From Paenibacillus alkalitolerans (lineage in GTDB: Bacteria; Bacillota; Bacilli; Paenibacillales; YIM-B00363), in contig NZ_JAEMXM010000003.1 in assembly GCF_016482785.1 (NCBI RefSeq), positions 186,001 to 250,000 on the forward strand: 64,000 nucleotides of DNA, read 5' to 3'. The notes under the pieces were generated by a model that was given only the letters and a program-made list of their open reading frames with translations, ran no database searches and was not told the DNA's origin. Below are positions 9,380 to 17,367 of this stretch, one piece after another; position 1 is the stretch's first letter, and the number at the start of each line of letters is the position of its first letter. A program made the position numbers and the translations under genes.

Positions 9380-10621
9380 ATGAGAAATCTTCTGGGCGCC
9401 ATCCGCAAAGATTACGGCAAAAAGCTCGCGTCTCTCCATGCTTGGAACGGCTGGATCGTCGTTGTTCTTTCTTTGACCGGATTAGTGCTGCTGGCGGGGT
9501 TTTGGCGGGGAGTGCTCGGAGAGGGAAGAGTTTGGATCAAATGGCTGCACATCGCCGTCGGGCTCGTATCGATAGTGCCTGTAGTATACTATTTGTTCCT
9601 CGCGGGAAAGCATTGGAAGCAGCTCAAAGGCAAGCCTTGGCAGCGTTTCAATGTGCTCGTCGTGCTGGCGCTTTTGACGGGCTGGTTTGTCTCGGGCGTC
9701 GTCTTGTGGCAATACAAAGCTGCGGGACCGGCGCTGTCGAATTCCGCTCTCCTGATTCATGACTTGCTTACGTGGTTCGGTCTTCCTTATATCATATATC
9801 ATGCCGTTACCCGCACGAAGTGGCTGAAAGAGCCGCACCGCCGGACCGTTGAATACGTTCGAAAAAAAGAGGAGCTTCATCCGGCGGCAGGAGCGCAACC
9901 GCTGTACACACGGAGAGCATTCATCCGTTGGATGGTCGGCGCAGGGCTGGCTGTCACGCTCGGCCCATCGTTCCTGAAATGGCTTGGAGGCATCATCGGC
10001 GGTGCGGTCGGGAGCGCCCCGACGATGGACGAACTGGTGCGCAACGACGCCAACAAACTCATTCCCGCTCCCGAACCGCTGCCGGCATCTTTGCCTCCGG
10101 CAGGAGGAGGCGCCAAAGGGTACTTCCGAGTATATACGGTTACTAAAATTCCTGCGTTCACGAATGAAAACTGGTCGTTTACAATCGACGGGCTGGTGGA
10201 CCGCAAGCTCCAATGGGATTGGACGCAATTTGTCGAATTGAAGCGGAAGGTTCAGGTCAGCGATTTTCACTGCATCACAGGCTGGTCGGTATATAACAAT
10301 ACTTGGGAAGGGATTCCGCTGCGGGAGCTGCTCGAGCAAGCCGGTGTGCAGCCGAACGCAAAGACAGTCAAGCTTTATTCCGGCGACGGGGTTTATACGG
10401 ATTCGTTAACGCTGGAGCAAGCGCATATGGAAGATGTTATGGTTGCCGTGATGCACGACGGCAAGCCGATTCCAAGCGATCTAGGCGGACCTGTCCGTCT
10501 CATCGTCCCGCAGATGTATGCGTACAAATCGGTCAAATGGTTGAACCGGATCGAGCTGATCGAAGACGATCACACGGGCTATTGGGAGCTGAGGGGTTAC
10601 TCCAAGGATGCTTGGATTTAG
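9380..10621 (+). CDS. Membrane-anchored molybdopterin-dependent oxidoreductase (SUOX/MsrP-like)
   Basis: Two-part protein of 413 residues. The N-terminal ~145 residues hold four hydrophobic helices with H20, H57, H127 and H141 placed as possible haem ligands (cytochrome b561-like). A TRRAFIRW stretch resembling a twin-arginine signal and one more hydrophobic segment follow. Then comes a sulfite-oxidase-type molybdopterin domain with Cys298 (SDFHCITGWSV) as probable Mo ligand and the VPQMYAYKSVKW motif. The start is the ATG after AAGGAGG (9363-9369), 15 codons inside the longest frame. It may combine MsrP- and MsrQ-like roles in one chain: quinol-linked reduction outside the membrane. The substrate cannot be read from sequence. 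Confidence 0.82.
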   Translation: MRNLLGAIRKDYGKKLASLHAWNGWIVVVLSLTGLVLLAGFWRGVLGEGRVWIKWLHIAVGLVSIVPVVYYLFLAGKHWKQLKGKPWQRFNVLVVLALLTGWFVSGVVLWQYKAAGPALSNSALLIHDLLTWFGLPYIIYHAVTRTKWLKEPHRRTVEYVRKKEELHPAAGAQPLYTRRAFIRWMVGAGLAVTLGPSFLKWLGGIIGGAVGSAPTMDELVRNDANKLIPAPEPLPASLPPAGGGAKGYFRVYTVTKIPAFTNENWSFTIDGLVDRKLQWDWTQFVELKRKVQVSDFHCITGWSVYNNTWEGIPLRELLEQAGVQPNAKTVKLYSGDGVYTDSLTLEQAHMEDVMVAVMHDGKPIPSDLGGPVRLIVPQMYAYKSVKWLNRIELIEDDHTGYWELRGYSKDAWI

Positions 10622-10728
10622 AAATGTGTCGGGATTTTGATCAAAAATTGAATATTTAGTGAACAAACCGCCGGTTTTATGGTAATATAGGAGTAACAGT
10701 TGACGTTTTTGCAAAGGGAGTGCGGAAT

Positions 10729-10971
10729 ATGAGCAAAATGATGACCGGCGGGCAGTACCATTACGACGGAAGCGAAGAGAAACGGCTGTTTGCGGTAATG
10801 AACTTGATGGCTTGGATCGCGCTCTGTGTCGGGATCGTGATGAGCTTATGGAACGTAGGTCACTTCAGCGATGAGAATTTGACGCTGATGCTGGGTATCG
10901 GGTTTATGGTGGGCAGCGTGTTCATCTATACGATCGGTACGGCCATACGTTTGGCTCACAACAGGAAATAA
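10729..10971 (+). CDS. Small two-helix membrane protein, unknown function
   Basis: Eighty residues with a polar N-terminus (MSKMMTGGQYHYDGSEEKR), two hydrophobic helices and a basic end. ATG 10729 is chosen because AAAGGGAG (10713-10720) precedes it; a GTG nine bases upstream overlaps that site. I do not recognise the family. It stands alone between the molybdopterin gene and a cluster of hairpins, and may concern membrane or respiratory functions, judged only from its neighbours. Confidence 0.65.
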   Translation: MSKMMTGGQYHYDGSEEKRLFAVMNLMAWIALCVGIVMSLWNVGHFSDENLTLMLGIGFMVGSVFIYTIGTAIRLAHNRK

Positions 10972-11034
10972 GAAAAACTTTTATCGAAGTACATTCAAGG
11001 TAGCGGATACGTCCTTAAGCGGAAGTTTTTCTTG
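10970..11034 (+). terminator. Long hairpin after the small membrane gene
   Basis: AAGAAAAACTT pairs perfectly with AAGTTTTTCTT across a ~43-base loop that holds a smaller AAGG/CCTT pairing. A T-run lies inside the 3' arm. First of three hairpins in a row. Confidence 0.45.
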
Positions 11035-11035
11035 C

Positions 11036-11082
11036 AACATCAGAAAGATGTTTTCTCGTTAAAACTTATACTTTCTGATGTT
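11036..11082. other. Perfect 12-bp inverted repeat
   Basis: AACATCAGAAAG pairs with CTTTCTGATGTT around a 23-base loop that contains TTTTCTCGTTAAAA. There is no T-run. Role unknown; it sits between two terminator-like hairpins. Confidence 0.5.
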
Positions 11083-11100
11083 ATAAACAATCGAAAACAC

Positions 11101-11144
11101 AATCCCTTCCAAGATCAATCGATTTTGGAAGGGATTTTTTTTGT
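11101..11144 (+). terminator. Strong intrinsic terminator before the quinol oxidase operon
   Basis: AATCCCTTCCAA pairs with TTGGAAGGGATT and is followed by eight T. It isolates the oxidase operon from upstream transcription. Confidence 0.85.
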
Positions 11145-11302
11145 TTGGCCGGAATATCGTCTAAACGGTTAACTTTATTTTACGGAAAATCGAACTTACA
11201 TTGACTTCTTTGTTAACTGTACGGAAGATGAAGCGAACTTCTGCTATGGTTAAGTCAGAAGCGGTTTTTGTGAAGTACAAAGACCTCGGGGAGATGAGAC
11301 CG

Positions 11303-12241
11303 TTGAAGAAATTACCTTATATGCGCCGCGCAGCCGCACTGCTCACATTGCTGTTGACGGTTGTCTTAACGTCCGGTTGCAGCGGACAGTTTGTCGTGCT
11401 CGACCCGAAAGGACCGATCGGCGATGCGCAAAGAGATTTGATCGTATTCGCTACGCTGCTTTGCGCTGTAGTCATCGTTCCCGTACTGATTCTAACTGCG
11501 ATTATCGTGTGGCGTTACCGCGATAAGCCCGGCAGTAAAGCGTCATATAAGCCGGAATGGGAGCACAGCGCGAAGCTTGAAACGATATGGTGGGGTATCC
11601 CGGTTGTAATCATCATCATACTGGCGGCCGTTACCGTCAAATACACATACGCGCTCGAGCCGTCCAAACCGATCGTGTCGGAGAAAGATCCGATCACGAT
11701 ACAGGTGACGTCGCTCGACTGGAAATGGCTGTTTATGTATCCGGAGCAGGGAATCGCAACGGTTAATTACCTCAGCATTCCCGAAGACGTCCCGGTCCGG
11801 TTCGAGCTGACGTCGGACGCGCCGATGAACTCGTTCTGGATTCCGCAGCTCGGCGGCCAGATCTATACGATGTCCGGGATGGCGATGACGCTGTATTTGC
11901 AGGCGGACGAAGCCGGCGACTATTTCGGATCCGGCGCGAACTTCAGCGGGGAGCATTACGCGAAGATGAGGTTCGACGTAAAAGCCATGCCGCAAGAACA
12001 GTTTGACGCGTGGGTGAGGGAAGTGAAGGCGACTTCATCGGAGCTGACGAAGGACGGGTACGAGGCGTTGGCCGAACCCGGCGTCTCCGAACAGCAGTCG
12101 TTCTCCGCTTTCCCGGAGCAATTATTTCGCGAAATCGTGACCAAATATGCGCCTTCGGGCTCGCATCATCACGGCGGCGCACACGTAGAACCGCAGCCGC
12201 AAACGCAAGAGGAGCAGCATAGTCATCATTCGGCTCATTAA
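11303..12241 (+). CDS. qoxA: Haem-copper quinol oxidase subunit II
   Basis: Membrane lipoprotein subunit of the proton-pumping terminal oxidase. A signal peptide ends in lipobox LTSGC, two membrane helices follow, then a cupredoxin domain (VTSLDWKWLFMYPEQGI). The CuA ligands (Cys-x3-Cys) of cytochrome c oxidases are absent, which indicates a quinol oxidase of CyoA/QoxA type. The tail is His-rich (GSHHHGGAHVEPQ...HSHHSAH). TTG 11303 is preferred since CGGGGAGA lies 9 bases upstream; longer frames from ATG 11228 or TTG 11201 would put 25-34 extra residues before the signal peptide. First gene of four. Confidence 0.9.
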   Translation: MKKLPYMRRAAALLTLLLTVVLTSGCSGQFVVLDPKGPIGDAQRDLIVFATLLCAVVIVPVLILTAIIVWRYRDKPGSKASYKPEWEHSAKLETIWWGIPVVIIIILAAVTVKYTYALEPSKPIVSEKDPITIQVTSLDWKWLFMYPEQGIATVNYLSIPEDVPVRFELTSDAPMNSFWIPQLGGQIYTMSGMAMTLYLQADEAGDYFGSGANFSGEHYAKMRFDVKAMPQEQFDAWVREVKATSSELTKDGYEALAEPGVSEQQSFSAFPEQLFREIVTKYAPSGSHHHGGAHVEPQPQTQEEQHSHHSAH

Positions 12242-12264
12242 TAGGCAGGAAGGGAGGGGACAGC

Positions 12265-14235
12265 ATGTGGGAAAACATTAAACAATTCGCCTCGGAATTT
12301 TTCGTTACGGGCGATCCGTTAATTTACGGCGCGGACGTCAGCATCGCGCTGGCGACGATCTCGATCGTCTTCGTGCTTACTTATTTCAAGAAGTGGGGCT
12401 GGCTGTGGCGCGAATGGCTCACCACGGTCGATCATAAACGAATCGGCATCATGTATATCATCGCATCGATTCTGATGCTGTTCCGCGGCGGAGTCGACGC
12501 GCTCCTGATGCGGACGCAGCTTGCGCTTCCGAATATGGAGTTTTTGTCCCCGGAACACTATAACCAAATCTTTACGACGCACGGCGTTATTATGATATTG
12601 TTCATGGCGATGCCGCTCATGTTCGGTCTGTTCAATGTCGTCGTGCCGCTGCAGATCGGCGCGCGCGACGTCGCTTTCCCGTTCTTGAACGCACTCAGCT
12701 TCTGGCTGTTTTTCTGGGGAGCGATGCTGTTTAACATGTCGTTCGTTATCGGCGGTTCGCCGGATGCGGGGTGGCTCGCATATCCGCCGTTATCCGGACT
12801 GTCGCACAGCCCCGGCGTCGGACAGAACTTCTATATTTGGGGCATTCAAATATCCGGGATCGGCAGCTTGATGACCGGCATCAACTTTATCGTGACGATT
12901 TTGAAGATGCGCGCTCCAGGCATGAAATTGATGAAAATGCCGATGTTTACATGGTCGGTGCTTTCCAGCTGCATCGCGATCATCTTCGCGTTCCCGATCT
13001 TGACGGTGACGCTGGCGCTGCTGTTCATGGACCGGTTCTTCGGCGCTCATTTCTTCACGCTCGACGGCGGCGGCAATCCGATGATGTATATCAACTTGAT
13101 TTGGATGTGGGGACACCCTGAAGTTTATATCGTCATTTTGCCCGCATTCGGTGTGTTTTCGGAAATTGTATCGACGTTTGCAAAGAAGAAGCTGTTCGGT
13201 TACAAATCGATGGTATTCGCGATGATGACCATCAGCATACTGTCGTTCTTTACATGGCTGCACCACTTCTTCACGATGGGCTCCGGCGCGGACGTGAATG
13301 CGTTCTTCGCGTTGACGACGATGGCGATCGCCATACCGACCGGTGTGAAGGTATTCAATTGGCTGTTTACGATGTTCCGTGGGCGCATCTCGTTCCAGAC
13401 GCCGATGCTTTGGACGCTCGGCTTCATTCCTTGCTTTATCGTCGGCGGCATGACCGGCGTGCTTCTATCGGTTGCGCCGGCGGACTTCCAGTTCCATAAC
13501 AGCTACTTCCTGATCGCGCACTTCCACCAGGTACTGATCGGCGGCGTCGCGTTCGGTTACTTCGCTGGATTGTATTACTGGTGGCCGAAAATATTCGGCT
13601 TCAAGCTGCACGAAGGGCTTGGCAAATGGGCGTTCTGGCTGTGGAACATCGGTTTTTATGTGTGTTTCATGCCGCAGTATGCTCTCGGTCTGATGGGCAT
13701 GACGCGGCGGATCAATACGTACGGCTGGGATACGGGCTGGGCGCCGCTCAACCTCGTTTCCACCGTCGGCGGATTCTTGATGGGGATCGGATTCATTTTT
13801 CAAGTATGGCAAATCGCCCACAGCATTAAGTTTATGAAGCGGGACACCACCGGCGATCCGTGGGACGGCCGCACGCTCGAATGGTCCATTCCGTCGCCGG
13901 CGCCGTTGTATAATTTCGCGACGACGCCGCAGGTGGAAAGCCAAGACGAGTGGTGGGAGGAGAAGCGGCGCAGGGCTGCGGGCGAAGAGCCGAAGCGGCG
14001 GCCGCCGTTGGAGCCGATTCATATGCCGAAAAACTCCGCCATTCCTTTCATCATGTCGGCATGTTGGTTTTTCGCAGGGTTCGGCTTCGTCTTCAATTGG
14101 TTGTGGCTTGCGATCCCCGGCTTGACCGGCGTCGCCATCTGCATGTTGGTTCATTCGTTCAACTACGACAATGATTATTATATCCCGGTGGAGGAAATTA
14201 GACGCACCGAAGCCGCGGCAAGGGGGTCGGTATAA
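12265..14235 (+). CDS. qoxB: Haem-copper quinol oxidase subunit I
   Basis: Catalytic subunit that reduces O2 to water and pumps protons. It has 656 residues and many membrane helices. Recognisable ligands are H106 (THGVIM, low-spin haem), H284 with Y288 (WGHPEVYIV, CuB and cross-linked Tyr), H333 and H334 (WLHHFF, CuB), and H419/H421 (AHFHQV, the two haems). K362 in TGVKVFNW matches the K-channel lysine. The Shine-Dalgarno is GGGAGGGG. The stop overlaps the next start by one base (TAATG), so the genes are translationally coupled. Confidence 0.95.
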   Translation: MWENIKQFASEFFVTGDPLIYGADVSIALATISIVFVLTYFKKWGWLWREWLTTVDHKRIGIMYIIASILMLFRGGVDALLMRTQLALPNMEFLSPEHYNQIFTTHGVIMILFMAMPLMFGLFNVVVPLQIGARDVAFPFLNALSFWLFFWGAMLFNMSFVIGGSPDAGWLAYPPLSGLSHSPGVGQNFYIWGIQISGIGSLMTGINFIVTILKMRAPGMKLMKMPMFTWSVLSSCIAIIFAFPILTVTLALLFMDRFFGAHFFTLDGGGNPMMYINLIWMWGHPEVYIVILPAFGVFSEIVSTFAKKKLFGYKSMVFAMMTISILSFFTWLHHFFTMGSGADVNAFFALTTMAIAIPTGVKVFNWLFTMFRGRISFQTPMLWTLGFIPCFIVGGMTGVLLSVAPADFQFHNSYFLIAHFHQVLIGGVAFGYFAGLYYWWPKIFGFKLHEGLGKWAFWLWNIGFYVCFMPQYALGLMGMTRRINTYGWDTGWAPLNLVSTVGGFLMGIGFIFQVWQIAHSIKFMKRDTTGDPWDGRTLEWSIPSPAPLYNFATTPQVESQDEWWEEKRRRAAGEEPKRRPPLEPIHMPKNSAIPFIMSACWFFAGFGFVFNWLWLAIPGLTGVAICMLVHSFNYDNDYYIPVEEIRRTEAAARGSV

Positions 14236-14861
14236 TGGCATCGCTTCAGGCACACGCGCACTTGGACGCTCACGGTCATTCCGAATCTCACGCAGAGCAT
14301 CATGACCAAGAATCGCTGCGGACGTTCGGCTTCTGGATATTTCTGATCACGGACTGTATTTTGTTCGCGACTTTGTTTGCGACGTATGCGGTGCTGCGGC
14401 TCAACACGAACGGCGGTCCCGGGCCGCATGAACTGTTCGAGATGCCCGGCGTGATCGCGGAGACGTTCATCTTGCTCACAAGCAGCTTTACCAGCGGGTT
14501 GGCGGTGCTTTCGATGAACAGGGGCAGCCGCGGCGGATTGATCGGCTGGCTTGCCGTGACCGCTCTGCTCGGCGCCGCCTTTATAACTCTCGAGGTTACC
14601 GAGTTCGTGCATATGGTGCATGAAGGGGCGACGATAAGCACAAGCGCGTTCCTGTCGGCCTTCTACACGCTTGTCGGGACGCACGGTCTTCACGTCTCGC
14701 TCGGCCTTGTCTGGATGACGGCGCTCATGATCCAGATCGCCCGCCGCGGCATCACGTCCGTAACTCGGCGCAAGGTGAACGTGATCAGCTTGTATTGGCA
14801 CTTTCTTGACGTCGTATGGATCTTCGTGTTTTCGATCGTATATTTGATGGGGGTGATGTGA
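14235..14861 (+). CDS. qoxC: Haem-copper quinol oxidase subunit III
   Basis: Five-helix membrane subunit stabilising subunit I. The N-terminus is His-rich (HAHLDAHGHSESHAEHH). The motifs LRTFGFWIFLITDCILFAT and GTHGLHVSLGLVWM are typical of CyoC/QoxC. Length 208 is normal. The start is coupled to the subunit I stop, and the gene for subunit IV begins 2 bases after its stop. Confidence 0.93.
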   Translation: MASLQAHAHLDAHGHSESHAEHHDQESLRTFGFWIFLITDCILFATLFATYAVLRLNTNGGPGPHELFEMPGVIAETFILLTSSFTSGLAVLSMNRGSRGGLIGWLAVTALLGAAFITLEVTEFVHMVHEGATISTSAFLSAFYTLVGTHGLHVSLGLVWMTALMIQIARRGITSVTRRKVNVISLYWHFLDVVWIFVFSIVYLMGVM

Positions 14862-14862
14862 T

Positions 14863-15186
14863 ATGGCGGGCGGGCATTCGCAAACGCAATCGCATTCGCA
14901 CGGTTCGCTGAAATCTTATATCGCAGGATTTTTGCTCTCAATCGTACTCACGATCATTCCGCTTGTCATTGTGTTGAACGGCGTATTGGAAGGCACGGCC
15001 GCCGTTGTCGTCATACTCGGCACGGCCGTTCTGCAGTTCGCCGTGCAGCTCCTCTTCTTCATGCATTTGCGCGAGGAGGAGAAGCCGCGTTACAATTTGT
15101 TGACGCTCATACTTGGACTCGTCATCGTCGTGACGGTGGTCGTCGGCTCGATCTGGATTATGACGTATAATCAGGTGGCTCACTGA
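14863..15186 (+). CDS. qoxD: Haem-copper quinol oxidase subunit IV
   Basis: Small three-helix membrane subunit of the oxidase, 107 residues, with a short His-rich N-terminus (HSQTQSHSHG) and the family pattern LQFAVQLLFFMHLREE. Subunits II, III and IV all carry His-rich termini in this operon. Last gene of the operon; a repeat element rather than a clear terminator follows. Confidence 0.9.
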   Translation: MAGGHSQTQSHSHGSLKSYIAGFLLSIVLTIIPLVIVLNGVLEGTAAVVVILGTAVLQFAVQLLFFMHLREEEKPRYNLLTLILGLVIVVTVVVGSIWIMTYNQVAH

Positions 15187-15206
15187 CGGACACGTGAAAT
15201 GTTGAA

Positions 15207-15395
15207 TAAGGGATTATGAAGGTCTTATTCATGATTGGATAAGCATTTTCATAACAGCTTAAGGGATTTTGGCGTACTTATATGACAGGAAATCGACCTG
15301 TTCACCCGCAAATACGGGAAAATAAGTACTCCAAAATCCCTTATCCATTTCATCCGCCGGGAGCAATGAACAAATAAGTACTCGAAAACCCCTTA
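15207..15395. repeat. 189-bp intergenic element, copy 1 (++-- repeat architecture)
   Basis: Four copies of a 24-bp motif near TAAGGGATTTTGGAGTACTT. Plus-strand copies begin at 15207 and 15260; minus-strand copies end at 15343 and 15395. Offsets are 53, 83 and 52. The element at 28217-28406 has the same motif, order and spacing (53, 83, 53). A CAAATNCGG..AAAATAAG stretch before the third copy is also shared. The whole can fold as a large cruciform. It lies between the convergent quinol oxidase and transglutaminase genes. No ORF or transposase. Confidence 0.8.
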
Positions 15396-15510
15396 ACCCT
15401 CGGATTATGCCGTTTTCGATCGGAGGGATAAGGCTGCAAGTCGTACCCGCGGCAACGGCGCAAGGGACTCGCCGTAAAAGACTTTTGTCAGCAGCCCCGC
15501 AAGAATACCG

Positions 15511-16380
15511 CTACTCCAGCTTTCTCACGTCCACAACAACCGATAGCCGCTGCTCGCCTGTGCCGCGATATACGCCTTTGACCGGCACGATATCTTTATA
15601 ATCCCGGCCGTGGCCTAATTTCACGTATCTTTCGCCGATCGATTCGTCGTTCGTGGGATCGAAGCCGACCCAGCCCGCGCCTGGAACGAAAGCTTCAACC
15701 CAAGCATGCGAAGCCTGTTCGAAATCGGCATTGCCGCCCTGCAAATCTCCGACAAAATGATAGCCGCTTACATACCTGACGGGAATGCCGCGGCTTCTTC
15801 CGGCCGTGATCATCAGATGGGCGAAATCCTGGCATACGCCGCGCTTCCTCATTATCATATCGGATACCTTCGTTTGCACATCGGTAGCGCTAGGATCATA
15901 AACGAATTCTTCCCGGATGCGTCCGGACAGCCGTTTCAACCATTCGTAGACGCCAAGGCCGTCCGAAGAGCCGTCCCCGTTCACAAATCCGAACACCTCC
16001 GGCGTTAGAGTCGTATACGAGGTGGGGAGCAAATATTCCGCAAACCGGTTCTGCGTTTCTTCGCCTTCCAACCAACGCCAAGCTTTATCGGCAGGAAGCT
16101 GATTTCCTTTCGCTTCGCCAACGTCTGCCGCCTTAGTCACGACCGTCATCTGCGTTCTTATCGCCAGCTGTTGATGGGGAGAGTTTACGGAGAAACAATG
16201 CACCCGGTTGCCGAAATAATCCTCGTAACTGAATAGGGAAGTGTTAGGCTCGATCATAATCGCGTGATGGTAACAGGACTGTCTTTCATTCGTGCATGGT
16301 GTCAATCTAATTTCATTGACACTGTCCGTAACCGGGCTCCCGTACCGGTATTCCGTTGCGTGCGAAATCCAAAGCTTCAT
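15511..16380 (-). CDS. Transglutaminase-like protein with N-terminal beta domain
   Basis: Papain-fold protein of the COG1305 type, 289 residues: an N-terminal bacterial transglutaminase domain (to ~90) and a catalytic core with C183 (RGVCQDFAH), H225 (SHAWVEAF) and D241 (GFDPTND). No signal peptide. The start overlaps the end of the alpha-E gene by 4 bases. Last of a conserved three-gene set with an ATP-grasp protein; such sets are widespread and thought to make or break an amide-type bond, but the substrate is unknown. Confidence 0.88.
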   Translation of the reverse strand: MKLWISHATEYRYGSPVTDSVNEIRLTPCTNERQSCYHHAIMIEPNTSLFSYEDYFGNRVHCFSVNSPHQQLAIRTQMTVVTKAADVGEAKGNQLPADKAWRWLEGEETQNRFAEYLLPTSYTTLTPEVFGFVNGDGSSDGLGVYEWLKRLSGRIREEFVYDPSATDVQTKVSDMIMRKRGVCQDFAHLMITAGRSRGIPVRYVSGYHFVGDLQGGNADFEQASHAWVEAFVPGAGWVGFDPTNDESIGERYVKLGHGRDYKDIVPVKGVYRGTGEQRLSVVVDVRKLE

Positions 16381-17351
16381 GCGCTGACTTCCCCGATCCG
16401 AAAAAATGTGTTCGCAACGGCAATCCCGAGTTCTTCACAGGAGCGAAGCAGATGCGCAATTATATTTCCCTCGCGGTCAAGAAGCAGCTCTTCGCGTTCC
16501 ATGCATGACAATTCCGCGAGCAGCTTGGCGGCTTGCCGTATGACCTTATTGTGGGCAGGTTTCAATGAAGCTTCCAGAAGCTCGATTCCTTTCAAATGCT
16601 CTCCCAGCTGATTCAGCGCAAATTGTACCGATCGCGGGAACAACCCGTGCAGGACAAGAAACTCCGCAATCGACTCTATGGTTACGCTGTCGGCGTAATA
16701 CCGCCGAAACGCATGATAAGCGCCGACCGATTTCAGAACCGCCTGCAGATACATATAAGAATTCGCTTGTCCGTCCTCCGCAACGACGCTAACGTTCGAT
16801 TGCAGTATGCGTAACGTATTTTCCGCCCGCTCCAAATATCGCCCGCATTCCATAAAGTGCCATTCATTCTCCCTCGGCATAACGGACTGAGCCGATCCGA
16901 GAAACAAGGCCGCCCATTCTTTCACCTGCAGAAAAAACCGGTGCGGGGAATCGCGCAGCAGTTCTTCCGGCCGCTTATCCCGAAGCCACAAATAAAAAGC
17001 GTTCATGACATCCCATAATTCCGCGGGCAGTTTTTCGCGAAGCGTCCGCAAATTGCTTCGAGCATGATTAACGCAGGAAAGTAAAGAGTTTTCATTGTCG
17101 GGATCGAGAGTTACGTAGTATGCGACATCGTTCTCCTTGTAAGATTCGTACCGCTGCTCGAAGACCGTTCTGCTGCCAAGCGCATCGACGATACGAACCC
17201 ACTTGGCTGTAACGTCCGCGCCGCCCGCAGCAAGGAGGTCGCCGAGTTCTTCCTGCTGATGGTAATGGACATCGATCAATCTCGCATGGTTCTCCGCTCT
17301 TTCCATGTAACGGCCCACCCAAAACAGAGCTTCCGCATTACGGTTCAGCAT
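16377..17351 (-). CDS. Alpha-E domain-containing protein (DUF403)
   Basis: All-helical protein of 324 residues beginning MLNRNAEALFWVGRYMERAE, the standard alpha-E opening. No catalytic residues can be assigned. It sits between the ATP-grasp gene (16 bases upstream) and the transglutaminase gene (4-base overlap), the usual order, so it likely serves the same pathway as a partner or scaffold. Function unknown. Confidence 0.88.
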   Translation of the reverse strand: MLNRNAEALFWVGRYMERAENHARLIDVHYHQQEELGDLLAAGGADVTAKWVRIVDALGSRTVFEQRYESYKENDVAYYVTLDPDNENSLLSCVNHARSNLRTLREKLPAELWDVMNAFYLWLRDKRPEELLRDSPHRFFLQVKEWAALFLGSAQSVMPRENEWHFMECGRYLERAENTLRILQSNVSVVAEDGQANSYMYLQAVLKSVGAYHAFRRYYADSVTIESIAEFLVLHGLFPRSVQFALNQLGEHLKGIELLEASLKPAHNKVIRQAAKLLAELSCMEREELLLDREGNIIAHLLRSCEELGIAVANTFFRIGEVSA

Positions 17352-17367
17352 GCGCTGTGCCTCCCAT

